DNA of 64,000 bases from Rhizobium sp. EC-SD404. GTDB taxonomy: Bacteria > Pseudomonadota > Alphaproteobacteria > Rhizobiales > Rhizobiaceae. The stretch's first letter is position 1. Every line of letters begins with the position of its first letter. The stretch covers positions 3,292,564 through 3,356,563 of the forward strand of contig NZ_LR701459.1 of NCBI RefSeq assembly GCF_902498825.1, read 5' to 3'. Positions 1-10,541 of the stretch are shown here, piece by piece. Under the pieces are notes generated by a model. It saw only the letters and a list, made by a program, of their open reading frames with translations, made no database searches and had not been told where the DNA came from. A program made the position numbers and the translations under genes.

Positions 1-152
1 AAAGCCCGAAAGCCCCATCAACAGCACCGTCAAATCCGCAAAAGCGAACTTTCAAGAAATCTCAAAGAACCGCCACATAAGAGCAATCCTAAACCAAATC
101 AAGGGCAACAGTCTCTCGCCGCCAGCGGCGCGCCGCCCTCGTTGGTGAGCGG
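1..152 (-). other. probable rRNA operon leader with boxA
   Basis: No coding sequence is visible. On the minus strand, 76-85 reads TGCTCTTATG, close to the boxA antitermination signal (TGCTCTTTnA) found in rRNA leaders. It lies about 70 bases downstream of the expected transcription start of the promoter at 153-182. The leader runs off the left edge, where 16S rRNA would be expected. Confidence 0.5.
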
Positions 153-182
153 GTTATAGTCCCCTCCCCGAGCAAACGTCAA
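153..182 (-). promoter_or_regulatory. probable rRNA operon promoter, reading left
   Basis: Read on the minus strand there is a -35 box TTGACG (177-182) and a -10 box TATAAC (153-158), 18 bases apart, with an A/T-richer stretch upstream. A boxA-like site follows in the transcribed leader. This arrangement is what rhizobial rRNA operons carry. The rRNA genes themselves are outside the window, so the assignment is an inference. Confidence 0.55.
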
Positions 183-719
183 CACGCAATTTCAGAAAAA
201 TCCGCCTCTGCGCGAACTTTTTATGACGGGCAGCCGGAAACCCCAGCGTTTCCAGGACTCTTCAGCCCGCACCGCCAATGATGAGAAACATCGAGGTGTC
301 TGCGGAGCCGCTGGTATGACTTGCAGGCCTGCCGCGTTTCGCCGGATCAGGTCCTATTTTAATAGCACCGGTGCTGAAACGGGATCGGAGACGCTCGTTC
401 AGCGCTCAAGCCCACCCCCTTATAAAGCGCACATTAAGAAAGGGCATTTTCGTGTCCCTTATATAGATGGATAGGTGCGAAGGGCGGTCCACGCTCGACC
501 CGAACGCGATCGCCGCCGCATCCTTGGCACAATCTTCGTAGATTAAGAGTGCTCTGTCCTGTTCGAACCAGGCATCCCGATTCGGCGGCCTCTCAAGCGG
601 CATGGCTCGTCTCAAAGGTTTGACTTCATGCGTTCGAGAAGGCACAGAAGGTTCGATATCAGAAGAGACTTATGGAATGGCCCATCGTGTGGGCCATGGA
701 GCGGGCACGATATCCGGGG
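183..719. other. intergenic region, no gene supported
   Basis: This stretch of more than 500 bases separates two divergent transcription units. Short open frames on both strands (for example 223-474 and 406-645) have no recognisable domain and no convincing ribosome-binding site. A weak 6-bp stem (GGAAAC/GTTTCC, 236-253) is present. The region should hold the promoter of the M23 peptidase gene, but I could not place -35 and -10 boxes with confidence. Confidence 0.5.
677..697. repeat. 8-bp inverted repeat near the M23 gene start
   Basis: ATGGCCCA (677-684) and TGGGCCAT (690-697) form a perfect 8-bp stem with a 5-base loop. It lies 22 bases before the chosen start at 720. It could be a 5' UTR hairpin or an operator. 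If translation instead began at 672, it would be coding. Confidence 0.4.
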
Positions 720-2669
720 ATGAGGTCTATAAGACATTCGACGAGCCAGCTCGGCAACGAGCCGCCGCTGATGGCAGACGGGCGCCGCGCACCCGACCGT
801 CGTGAAATATCATTGCGCTGGCTTTCCGGTACCTTCCTTACAGGTGTGACGTCGTGTGCGTTGATGGGGATCGCCCTTTTCGCTGCCGTCAACGGGCGCG
901 AACAGCTGGCGTTGCCGGCGCAGGCCATGGCGCTTACCGCCGACGGCGCCGAGACGGCTCGTCGCGATGTCGCAAAGGGTGGCCGCATCGTCGCGTCGCT
1001 GGTGCCGTCGCGCCCGAAAGATCGCTCCATCATGGAAGTCTCTACGATGATCCGCGATGGGGATCGTGAGGTCATCCGACGCAAGCCGTTCGCGCATATC
1101 CAGGTGGCATTGGCAGCGAACCACCAGACCCAGGAAGACTATCCACCCTTCGATCCGCTCGCCATCTTCTCGACGGGTACGGCGGAAGACGCTCCCGAGA
1201 CGTCCGATGCGAGCGTGATCTATGGCGCGCAGGTCGAATCGGAAGTCAGCCTGCGCACCCGCGACTTCCCATTGGGCGATACCGAGCTCGCCTATGGCGT
1301 CGGCATGACCGTCGACGAGGCGGAAGAGACGGTGCGCAGCAACGGATCGATCCTGACGGACGGCTCGATCCAGGTGGCCGCATTGCACTATGTCGATCCG
1401 CGCCGCTTTGCCACCGAGGGCCTCGATCTCGACTTCAGCGCCAGCCTCAATTCACGCGTCATCACCGAAAATGTCTCCGTCTCCGTTCAGGCGCCGTTCG
1501 ACGCTTCGGCCGTCGAATATCTGGAGGATGTCATCGCGGTCGGCGAAGAGCGCGAAATCATCGAAGCCATGACGACGGCCGGCTATGACGACAGCCAGGC
1601 GACCATGGTTTCCGGCATTTTCGCCAATCTCGCCGCGTCCTCGCGGCTGAGAGAAGGCCATGTGCTCCGGCTCGGCATCGAACAGCGCGGCGAGCAGACA
1701 CGCATCGTGCGCGCCAGCATCTATGACGGCACCGAGCATCAGTTGACGCTTGCCGAGAACGACCGCGGCTATTTCGTGCGCGCCGTGGAGCCGGCCAATT
1801 CCGAGATCGTCGCAGCCGCTCTCGATACGGATGCGGTGCCGATCCAGTCGGGCCGCGAACTTCCGAATGTCTATGACGGGCTCTACCGCGCAGCGCTTTC
1901 CTACGGAATGAATGCCGAGTTGACGTCGCAGATCGTCAGGCTGCTTGCGAGCGATATCGATTTCCAAGCGCGGCTACGCCCGACCGACCGGCTCGAGGCC
2001 TTCTTCTCGGTCGAGGACGAAAGCGGCGAAGCGGGAGAGGATTCCGAGCTTCTCTTCGTCAACGCGACTTTTGGCGATCGTTCGACGCGGTTCTACCGTT
2101 TCCGCAACCCGGAAGACCAGACGATCGACTATTACGACGAGGAAGGCCGCAGCGTTCGGCAGTTCCTGCTGCGCAATCCGGTCCCCAACGGTCGCTTCAC
2201 GTCCTCCTACGGCATGCGCCGACACCCGATCCTCGGCTATAGCCGTATGCATGCCGGCGTCGATTGGGCCGCGCCGAGTGGCACGCCTATCCTCGCTTCC
2301 GGAAATGGCGTGGTTGAAAGTGCCGGTTGGCATTCAGGCGGCTTCGGCCGCCATACCGAGATCCGCCATGCGAATGGCTATGTCAGCACCTACTCGCACC
2401 AAAGTGCTATCGCGAAAGGCGTGGAAGCCGGTGCGCGTGTCACTCAAGGCCAGGTAATCGGCTATGTGGGATCGACCGGGCTTTCAACGGGCCCGCACCT
2501 GCATTACGAACTGGTCGTCAACGGCTCCAAAGTCGACCCGATGCGCGTGCGTCTTCCGGATGCAAAGTCGCTGGAAGGCGAGATGCTTGCCTCGTTCAAT
2601 CAGGAACGCGAACGCATCGACCAGCTGATAGAGGCGGATGGGTCAGAATCCGAACTGGCCAGCCGCTGA
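720..2669 (+). CDS. M23-family murein endopeptidase, membrane-anchored
   Basis: Predicted zinc peptidase that cleaves peptidoglycan cross-bridges (or a LytM-type regulator of amidases) in the periplasm. A membrane segment at about residues 34-56 anchors a long periplasmic region. The C-terminal LytM/M23 domain has the H-x3-D pair in HAGVDWA (H511, D515) and the HLH motif (593-595), so the metal ligands look complete. The start at 720 (MRSIRHS) is preferred because the sequence just after it matches the usual N-terminus of rhizobial homologues; the frame is open from 672. At 649 residues it is of normal size for this family. The neighbouring convergent gene encodes another peptidoglycan enzyme. 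Confidence 0.9.
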   Translation: MRSIRHSTSQLGNEPPLMADGRRAPDRREISLRWLSGTFLTGVTSCALMGIALFAAVNGREQLALPAQAMALTADGAETARRDVAKGGRIVASLVPSRPKDRSIMEVSTMIRDGDREVIRRKPFAHIQVALAANHQTQEDYPPFDPLAIFSTGTAEDAPETSDASVIYGAQVESEVSLRTRDFPLGDTELAYGVGMTVDEAEETVRSNGSILTDGSIQVAALHYVDPRRFATEGLDLDFSASLNSRVITENVSVSVQAPFDASAVEYLEDVIAVGEEREIIEAMTTAGYDDSQATMVSGIFANLAASSRLREGHVLRLGIEQRGEQTRIVRASIYDGTEHQLTLAENDRGYFVRAVEPANSEIVAAALDTDAVPIQSGRELPNVYDGLYRAALSYGMNAELTSQIVRLLASDIDFQARLRPTDRLEAFFSVEDESGEAGEDSELLFVNATFGDRSTRFYRFRNPEDQTIDYYDEEGRSVRQFLLRNPVPNGRFTSSYGMRRHPILGYSRMHAGVDWAAPSGTPILASGNGVVESAGWHSGGFGRHTEIRHANGYVSTYSHQSAIAKGVEAGARVTQGQVIGYVGSTGLSTGPHLHYELVVNGSKVDPMRVRLPDAKSLEGEMLASFNQERERIDQLIEADGSESELASR

Positions 2670-2744
2670 CACCAAGCGGTTCGCTAGCAGGCGAAGCCGA
2701 CGATCTCTCTGACCGCCGGCTTCAGTTCGTAACAACAGTGATCT

Positions 2745-4229
2745 TTATTGAATCGGTGGCAAAGCGCCGGGCTGGACCGACGGCTGCAACGGCTGCGGTG
2801 CGGTAACCGATGGCTGTGCAACTGTGGCGTCGGCGACCGGCGCCGGTGCCATCGAGGCAGGTGTTTCCGTCTCCGAAAGCAGCATCGGCTGATCGTCGAC
2901 GAACTCCACCACCACGCCCTGCTCCACCATTCCGGCGAGTTCCCGCGCATCCCAATTTGTCAGGCGGATGCAGCCATTGCTTTCCGTTTTGCCGATTGAG
3001 GACGGCTCGGGTGTTCCATGAATCCCATAGGTCGGCTTCGAGAGTGCGATCCATACGGTTCCGACGGGTCCGTTCGGACCCGGCGGAATGGTCAACACCT
3101 GATCATTTTCGCCCTGCTTGAAGTTGATGCGCGGATTATAGGTGTAGTTTGGATCAATCGCGATCCGCTCCACCGTGTGGGTGCCGGATGGAGATGGAGT
3201 TGCCTGCGATCCGATTGTCGCCGGATACGCCGCGACCAGGCCGCCGCTCGCATCATAGGCAAACACCTGCTTCAAGTTCTTGTCGGCCACGATACGTGTG
3301 ACCTTTTCCTTCAGATTGCTGCCCGTCTCCATGACCTTGATCACGGTACCAGGAAGCGAGAAATCAGCATTCGGATTGATCGCGCGCAGATAGCCCTCGT
3401 CCATGTGAAACCGTTCGGCCAGCATTTCGGCCGGCGAAGTGAACGACATATTGTCCAGAAGCGCCTTTTCCGAATAATCCGTGGGCACCGAGGCAATGAA
3501 CGGGCCAGCCACATCTTCCTCGGTGATCGCGTATTGCTTGATCGGCAGGCCGCCGGTCGAAACGAGGCGGTTCATGATGGCATCGGTATCGTTCGGGTCG
3601 ATCCGCTCGCCGGTGGATTGCTCGTAAGCGGCAAGCGCCTTGCGGACGTTCGATCCGATCTGCCCGTCGATCACGCCTGGCGAGAAGCCGGAGCGATCGA
3701 GATAGACCTGCAGCGCCGCGACTTCGGGCGAGCCAGCGCGCGACGGTGTCGGCGTGGCGGCAACGGTGCCGTTCGTGCCGGCCGGCGGCGTATAGGGCTG
3801 GGGCCCCGAATTCTGAAATCCCGGATTGGAGGGCTGGATCGGCTGGCGATCGACTGCACCGTAATCGGGTTGGGGTGGATAGTACTGGCCAGGATCTTGC
3901 CCGGGGTAGGGCTGATAAGCACCGTTGTCATAGCCGTAAGGGTCGCGATAGGGATCGACCCGTCCCTCGAGAACAGGCTGGCCTCCATTGTAAGACCCAC
4001 CGTTGTAATCCTGCGGAATACTGCCCGTGACAGGCGCACGATCGGCTGGAGGCACGATCGAGACGACCTCACCGTACTCGTTCAGGAAAACGCGGTTGCC
4101 CGCATTGTCGATGTATTCGCGCAACTCAGGCAACGCAGGCTGCCCGTAAGGGTCGTAATACTGAGCGGCGACAGGGGCAGCTGACAGCATCAGCGCCGTT
4201 GCGACACAGGAAGAGACGAGCTTCGACAC
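2745..4229 (-). CDS. L,D-transpeptidase (YkuD domain) with peptidoglycan-binding domain
   Basis: Secreted enzyme predicted to form 3-3 peptidoglycan cross-links or attach proteins to the wall. Residues 1-22 are a typical signal peptide ending in VAA. A Tyr/Pro/Gln/Gly-rich low-complexity linker follows (about 75-160), then a peptidoglycan-binding helical repeat (about 170-205) and a YkuD domain. The catalytic signature is present: His404 in HGTPEPS and Cys420 in SNGCIRL, where Asn replaces the more usual His or Arg before Gly-Cys. A GGAG-type ribosome-binding site precedes the ATG. The protein ends in a Pro/Gln/Ala-rich tail. It converges on the M23 gene with 75 bases between them. Confidence 0.93.
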   Translation of the reverse strand: MSKLVSSCVATALMLSAAPVAAQYYDPYGQPALPELREYIDNAGNRVFLNEYGEVVSIVPPADRAPVTGSIPQDYNGGSYNGGQPVLEGRVDPYRDPYGYDNGAYQPYPGQDPGQYYPPQPDYGAVDRQPIQPSNPGFQNSGPQPYTPPAGTNGTVAATPTPSRAGSPEVAALQVYLDRSGFSPGVIDGQIGSNVRKALAAYEQSTGERIDPNDTDAIMNRLVSTGGLPIKQYAITEEDVAGPFIASVPTDYSEKALLDNMSFTSPAEMLAERFHMDEGYLRAINPNADFSLPGTVIKVMETGSNLKEKVTRIVADKNLKQVFAYDASGGLVAAYPATIGSQATPSPSGTHTVERIAIDPNYTYNPRINFKQGENDQVLTIPPGPNGPVGTVWIALSKPTYGIHGTPEPSSIGKTESNGCIRLTNWDARELAGMVEQGVVVEFVDDQPMLLSETETPASMAPAPVADATVAQPSVTAPQPLQPSVQPGALPPIQ

Positions 4230-4412
4230 TCCGGTTCCCTCTTATCTTGCGATGGCCTCGTGGCCATTCAGCCGTCTCTGAAACGGCGATCCCCAGTTCA
4301 ACGCGGCAGGCGGCGAATCGGTTCGCGCGCATGCAAATATCTACGAGCCGTAGCGTTAATAGTTTGCGCGAAGATGGCGGTTTGAAGATGAACGGTTGCT
4401 GAAGCGCCGTGC

Positions 4413-4447
4413 GTAAAAGAAGAAAGGCGCCCCGTTGGAGCGCCTTT
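4413..4447 (-). terminator. rho-independent terminator of clpB
   Basis: The arms AAAGGCGC (4423-4430) and GCGCCTTT (4440-4447) form an 8-bp stem with a 9-base loop. On the minus strand the stem is followed by TTTCTTCTTTT. It lies 22 bases beyond the clpB stop codon. Confidence 0.85.
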
Positions 4448-4468
4448 TCCGCTTTTTCGAGCCACAGA

Positions 4469-7081
<2,613 letters not shown>

Positions 7082-7240
7082 GTACGCATCTCCATTGTCG
7101 ACCTCGCCTTTTCGAAGCACGAGGAAGCGGTTTGCGAGCGGCTCCCGGATCGGCAAGCCGTGTCCTGATGCATATGGGAAGCCAGCGACCACGCTAAAAG
7201 AGGGTGTGGCCCTGCAAAATGACGTCGATCAAGTGGGCAT

Positions 7241-7269
7241 GAAAAAGCCGCCGGAACAGGTCCGGCGGC
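7241..7269 (-). terminator. rho-independent terminator of the DUF4167 gene
   Basis: The arms GCCGCCGGA (7247-7255) and TCCGGCGGC (7261-7269) make a perfect 9-bp stem with a 5-base loop. On the minus strand it is followed by TTTTTC. It sits 27 bases past the DUF4167 stop codon. Confidence 0.9.
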
Positions 7270-7296
7270 TCATGATGGTCGAAGATGCAGCGGCGA

Positions 7297-8259
7297 TTAT
7301 TCGCCGGGGACTGCCTCGGCTTCCGCAGCGCCGGCGTCCGACGCATCGCCGCTGTCGTCAGCCTTGGCGCGCACCCGCTTCGGACGGGCTGCAGCAACAC
7401 GACGGCGCGGAGCGCGCTTCGGGGCTGCGCCTTCGGCGCTCTCGTCGTCGATCGATACTTCGGCCGGCGTTCCTTCGATCTCCGGTTGAGGACCAGTACC
7501 GGCGACGACGGCTTCCACCCGGATCTTCGGCGTTTCGTCCGTGGGCTGGCTGCTTGCCTCATCGGGCTGCGCTACCGCAGTCTCGCGACGCTCACGACGT
7601 CCATCCCCGTCTTGCTGGCCCTCGCCGCGCTCGCGACGCGGGCCGCGCTCACCACGCTCGGGGCGCTGTGCAGCGGGCTGGCGACTTTCGCGGCCGTCCT
7701 GCCCTTCGCGCACTTCACGACCCTCACGATTGTCGCGACCTTCGCGGTTGTCGCGACCATCGCGATTTTCACGGCCTTCGCGGTTGTCGCGCTGCTCGCG
7801 TCCATCGCGATTGTCCCGATTTTGCTGCGGTTGGGCCTGGGGTTGCCGATCGTCCTGATCGTTTTCACGATAGCCGCCCATCTGGGGCTGATCATCGTCG
7901 TCGTCACGGTCGTTGTTGCCGTCGCCGCCGAAGTCGCGCTCGTTGCGCTGGAAGCGTTCCTGCATCTGCGCCTGCGCCGCCGCAATCATGCGGTTGTAAT
8001 GCTCGGCATGCTGGAAATAGTTTTCAGCCATCACGTTGTCGCCAACGCTTTGCGCGTCGCGGGCCAGCGTCGAGTACTTCTCGGCAATGTGCTGCGCCGT
8101 ACCGCGAATCTTCACATCTGGGCCGGTGCTGTCATAGGAACGCGAGAGCGGGTTGCCCCCTTTGCGGTTGTTATTATTGCCGCCGTTATTGCCGCCGCCA
8201 CCGCCGCCGCCACCATTGTTGCGGCCGCGTCCGCGCTGCTTCTGCTGTCCTGACCTCAT
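7297..8259 (-). CDS. DUF4167 protein, Gly/Arg/Asn-rich, putative RNA-binding
   Basis: Family of unknown function restricted to alphaproteobacteria. Residues 1-40 are a basic RGRGRNN/poly-Gly/poly-Asn stretch. The conserved DUF4167 core (about 40-105) contains HIAEKYSTLARDAQ and ENYFQHAEHYNRM. It is followed by an Asp-rich run, then an imperfect hexapeptide array of the NREGRD/NRDGRE type (about 145-180), an Arg/Glu-rich region and a basic Lys/Arg-rich tail with AAPKRAPRRR and RPKRVRAK. The composition suggests a disordered nucleic-acid-binding protein; that is inference. It has its own terminator. Confidence 0.88.
   Translation of the reverse strand: MRSGQQKQRGRGRNNGGGGGGGGNNGGNNNNRKGGNPLSRSYDSTGPDVKIRGTAQHIAEKYSTLARDAQSVGDNVMAENYFQHAEHYNRMIAAAQAQMQERFQRNERDFGGDGNNDRDDDDDQPQMGGYRENDQDDRQPQAQPQQNRDNRDGREQRDNREGRENRDGRDNREGRDNREGREVREGQDGRESRQPAAQRPERGERGPRRERGEGQQDGDGRRERRETAVAQPDEASSQPTDETPKIRVEAVVAGTGPQPEIEGTPAEVSIDDESAEGAAPKRAPRRRVAAARPKRVRAKADDSGDASDAGAAEAEAVPGE
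7729..7820. repeat. imperfect tandem repeats inside the DUF4167 gene
   Basis: An unit of about 18 bases (TTGTCGCGACCTTCGCGG and variants) recurs several times in direct order, and encodes the alternating NREGRD/NRDGRE hexapeptides on the minus strand. The period is a multiple of three, so copy-number changes keep the frame. Confidence 0.75.
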
Positions 8260-8562
8260 GAGTGGATTCCGATTTCCCTTGGTTGGCTGGTCTTTGCGCC
8301 ATCGTGCATGTCGGCACTATGGCGCGCCGATGCACTGAGCGCCGCGATCAAGGCGCGTCACATCCGCGAACTTGTCGACGATTGGGGTTAAACAGATTCA
8401 AGCACCAGAGGTCCTGCGACGATCGCACCTGCGATACCGGGAACGCGCCCATTACGGGCTGGCCCTTGACCGAGACCTGCTGCCTAATGCTGGTCCGAAC
8501 CTATAGTGCTTTGTATGCGATTCCAAGCCCTTTCTCAGCGCGGCGGCAATTCTGCGGGTGGT
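8260..8562. other. intergenic, upstream of the DUF4167 gene
   Basis: About 300 bases between the prmC stop and the DUF4167 start, both on the minus strand. Frames that cross it are shadows or lack a domain. No clear terminator for prmC and no confident promoter boxes were found. It presumably holds the DUF4167 promoter. Confidence 0.5.
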
Positions 8563-9441
8563 TCATACGGCTGGTCGGGCGAAGATCAGCGCGCGATCGT
8601 TGCCACCGAGATCCTGGACTGCGCGGAGCCGCGTCAGACCCGCGTCCTCGAAAAGCGCAGTCACCTCGTCCCGCTGGTCGAAGCCGATTTCCAGGCCGAC
8701 GATCCCGCCCGGCGCCAGATGGTCTACCGCTCCCGCCGCGATGGCACGGTAGGCGTCGAGCCCATCCACACCGCCATCAAGTGCTAGATGCGGATCATGG
8801 TCACGCACTTCGACGGAGAGTTCAGCGATCACAGACGTCCTGATATAGGGTGGATTTGACACGATGATGTCGAACAGCCCTTCGACCGAGGCGAACCAGC
8901 TGCCGTAGAACGCAGCGAAACGGTTGCCCAGTCCCAGAGCCGCCGCATTGGCGCCGGCGGTCTCAAGCGCATTCCCCGAGACGTCGGTCGCCACGGCGCT
9001 CGCCCGCGCTTCGATGGAGAGCAGAGCCAGCGCCAACGCGCCGGTTCCGGTCCCGAGATCGAGGATACGGCAAGCGCCCTTTTCCTCTGCGATCCGGCGC
9101 AGATTTGGAGCCAGCGCTTCGACAAGCACTTCGGTATCGGGTCGGGGCTCCAGCGTTCCGGCCGAAAGGCCGAGTTGAAGGCCGTAGAATTCGCGATGCC
9201 CGAGAATGCGGTGAACCGGCTCTCCACGCAGCCGGCGCTCCATCCGCTCCCGAACCGACTCAAGCCCTGCGGCGTCCACCTGCTGGTCGGGACGCGTGAC
9301 GAGATCGGTCAAGCTGAGACCCAAGGTCTCGAGCAGAAGAAGTCTCGCGTCGTCGCGCGGCGTTGAAAGCCCCGCCGCCTCGAACCTTTCGCGCATCAGC
9401 TTCTGCAGGGCGGAAAGCGTCATCGCGGCGGTTTCGACCAT
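8563..9441 (-). CDS. prmC: release factor glutamine N5-methyltransferase PrmC
   Basis: S-adenosylmethionine-dependent enzyme that methylates the glutamine of the GGQ motif in release factors, here most likely that of PrfA, whose gene is immediately upstream. The N-terminal helical domain (about 1-90) is followed by a Rossmann methyltransferase fold with motif I DLGTGTGALALAL and the catalytic NPPY motif at 196-199. The prfA stop and prmC start are only 3 bases apart, which suggests translational coupling; the local Shine-Dalgarno match is weak. Met7 (9423) is an alternative start. 292 residues is normal for the family. Confidence 0.95.
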   Translation of the reverse strand: MVETAAMTLSALQKLMRERFEAAGLSTPRDDARLLLLETLGLSLTDLVTRPDQQVDAAGLESVRERMERRLRGEPVHRILGHREFYGLQLGLSAGTLEPRPDTEVLVEALAPNLRRIAEEKGACRILDLGTGTGALALALLSIEARASAVATDVSGNALETAGANAAALGLGNRFAAFYGSWFASVEGLFDIIVSNPPYIRTSVIAELSVEVRDHDPHLALDGGVDGLDAYRAIAAGAVDHLAPGGIVGLEIGFDQRDEVTALFEDAGLTRLRAVQDLGGNDRALIFARPAV

Positions 9442-9444
9442 CGG

Positions 9445-10524
9445 TCAGTTCGCTTCGCTCAGCGACGCCAGCTGGCCGGCCTGATAGTCGGAGATCAGCG
9501 CGTCCACGATCTCGTCGATCTCGCCGATCATCATGCGATCGAGCTTGTAAAGCGTCAGATTGATGCGGTGATCCGTCACCCGGCCTTGCGGAAAGTTGTA
9601 GGTCCGGATGCGTTCGGATCGGTCACCCGATCCAACCTGGCTCTTGCGCGAGGCGGAGCGTTCCTGATCGGCGCGCTGGCGCTCCATGTCGTAGAGCCTC
9701 GCCTTCAGCACCTGCATGGCCTTGGCGCGGTTCTGGTGCTGCGACTTTTCCGACGACGTGACGACGATGCCGGTCGGCAGGTGCGTGATACGCACAGCAG
9801 AATCGGTCGTGTTGACGTGCTGGCCGCCGGCACCTGACGAGCGCATGGTGTCGATGCGGATGTCTTCGTTGCGGACTTCGATGTCGATGTCCTCGGCTTC
9901 CGGCAGCACGGCGACAGTCGCGGCGGAGGTGTGGATGCGCCCGCCGGATTCCGTTTCGGGAACGCGCTGGACGCGATGGACGCCGGATTCGAATTTGAGA
10001 CGCGAAAACACGCCGCGGCCGGAGATCGTCGCGATGATTTCCTTGTACCCGCCGGCTTCGCCTTCGCTTGCCGACAGCACTTCCACCTTCCAGTTGTGGT
10101 CGGCGGCATAGCGCTCATACATGCGGAAAAGATCGCCCGCGAAGAGCGCGGCCTCCGAGCCGCCGGTGCCGGCGCGAATTTCCAGAATGGCGCTCTTTTC
10201 GTCCGCCGCATCTTTCGGCAGCAGCATGATCTGCATGTCGGCCGACAGCGCTTCGATACGATCGCGCACTTCCGGATAGTCCAGTTCGGCCATTTCCCGC
10301 ATGTCGCGGTCGGTCGCCTTGTCAGCGAGCAGCGTGTCGAGATCCTCGAGCTCGGCCGTCGCCTTCTCGTATTCACGAATCTTCGCCACGACCGGCCCTA
10401 GCTCGGCATATTCGGAAGCGAGCTTCACATAGACGTCGGAGTCCGGGCCCGCCGCCATGCGCGCCTCGATCTCGCTGTAACGGCGCTCGAGCTCGCGCAT
10501 TTTCTCGATCGGCAAAACTGCCAT
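9445..10524 (-). CDS. prfA: peptide chain release factor 1
   Basis: Class I release factor that recognises UAA and UAG and triggers peptidyl-tRNA hydrolysis. The GGQ motif sits at 233-235 within [16 protein letters not shown], the standard position for RF1. The length is 359 residues. It lies between ptsP (17 bases upstream) and prmC (3 bases downstream), the usual rhizobial order, so the release factor and its modifying enzyme are made together. Confidence 0.97.
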   Translation of the reverse strand: MAVLPIEKMRELERRYSEIEARMAAGPDSDVYVKLASEYAELGPVVAKIREYEKATAELEDLDTLLADKATDRDMREMAELDYPEVRDRIEALSADMQIMLLPKDAADEKSAILEIRAGTGGSEAALFAGDLFRMYERYAADHNWKVEVLSASEGEAGGYKEIIATISGRGVFSRLKFESGVHRVQRVPETESGGRIHTSAATVAVLPEAEDIDIEVRNEDIRIDTMRSSGAGGQHVNTTDSAVRITHLPTGIVVTSSEKSQHQNRAKAMQVLKARLYDMERQRADQERSASRKSQVGSGDRSERIRTYNFPQGRVTDHRINLTLYKLDRMMIGEIDEIVDALISDYQAGQLASLSEAN

Positions 10525-10541
10525 CAGTCACCCTAATTCGG

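Noticed and set aside
223..645. Small open frames left of the M23 gene
   Set aside because: No recognisable product and no ribosome-binding site; they lie in a probable promoter region.
2693..2723. Possible terminator GAAGCCG/CGGCTTC between the M23 and L,D-transpeptidase genes
   Set aside because: The stem is 7 bp with a 17-base loop and no T-tract on either strand.
7729..7820. CRISPR-like array
   Set aside because: The repeats are in a coding frame, about 18 bases long, imperfect and without unique spacers.
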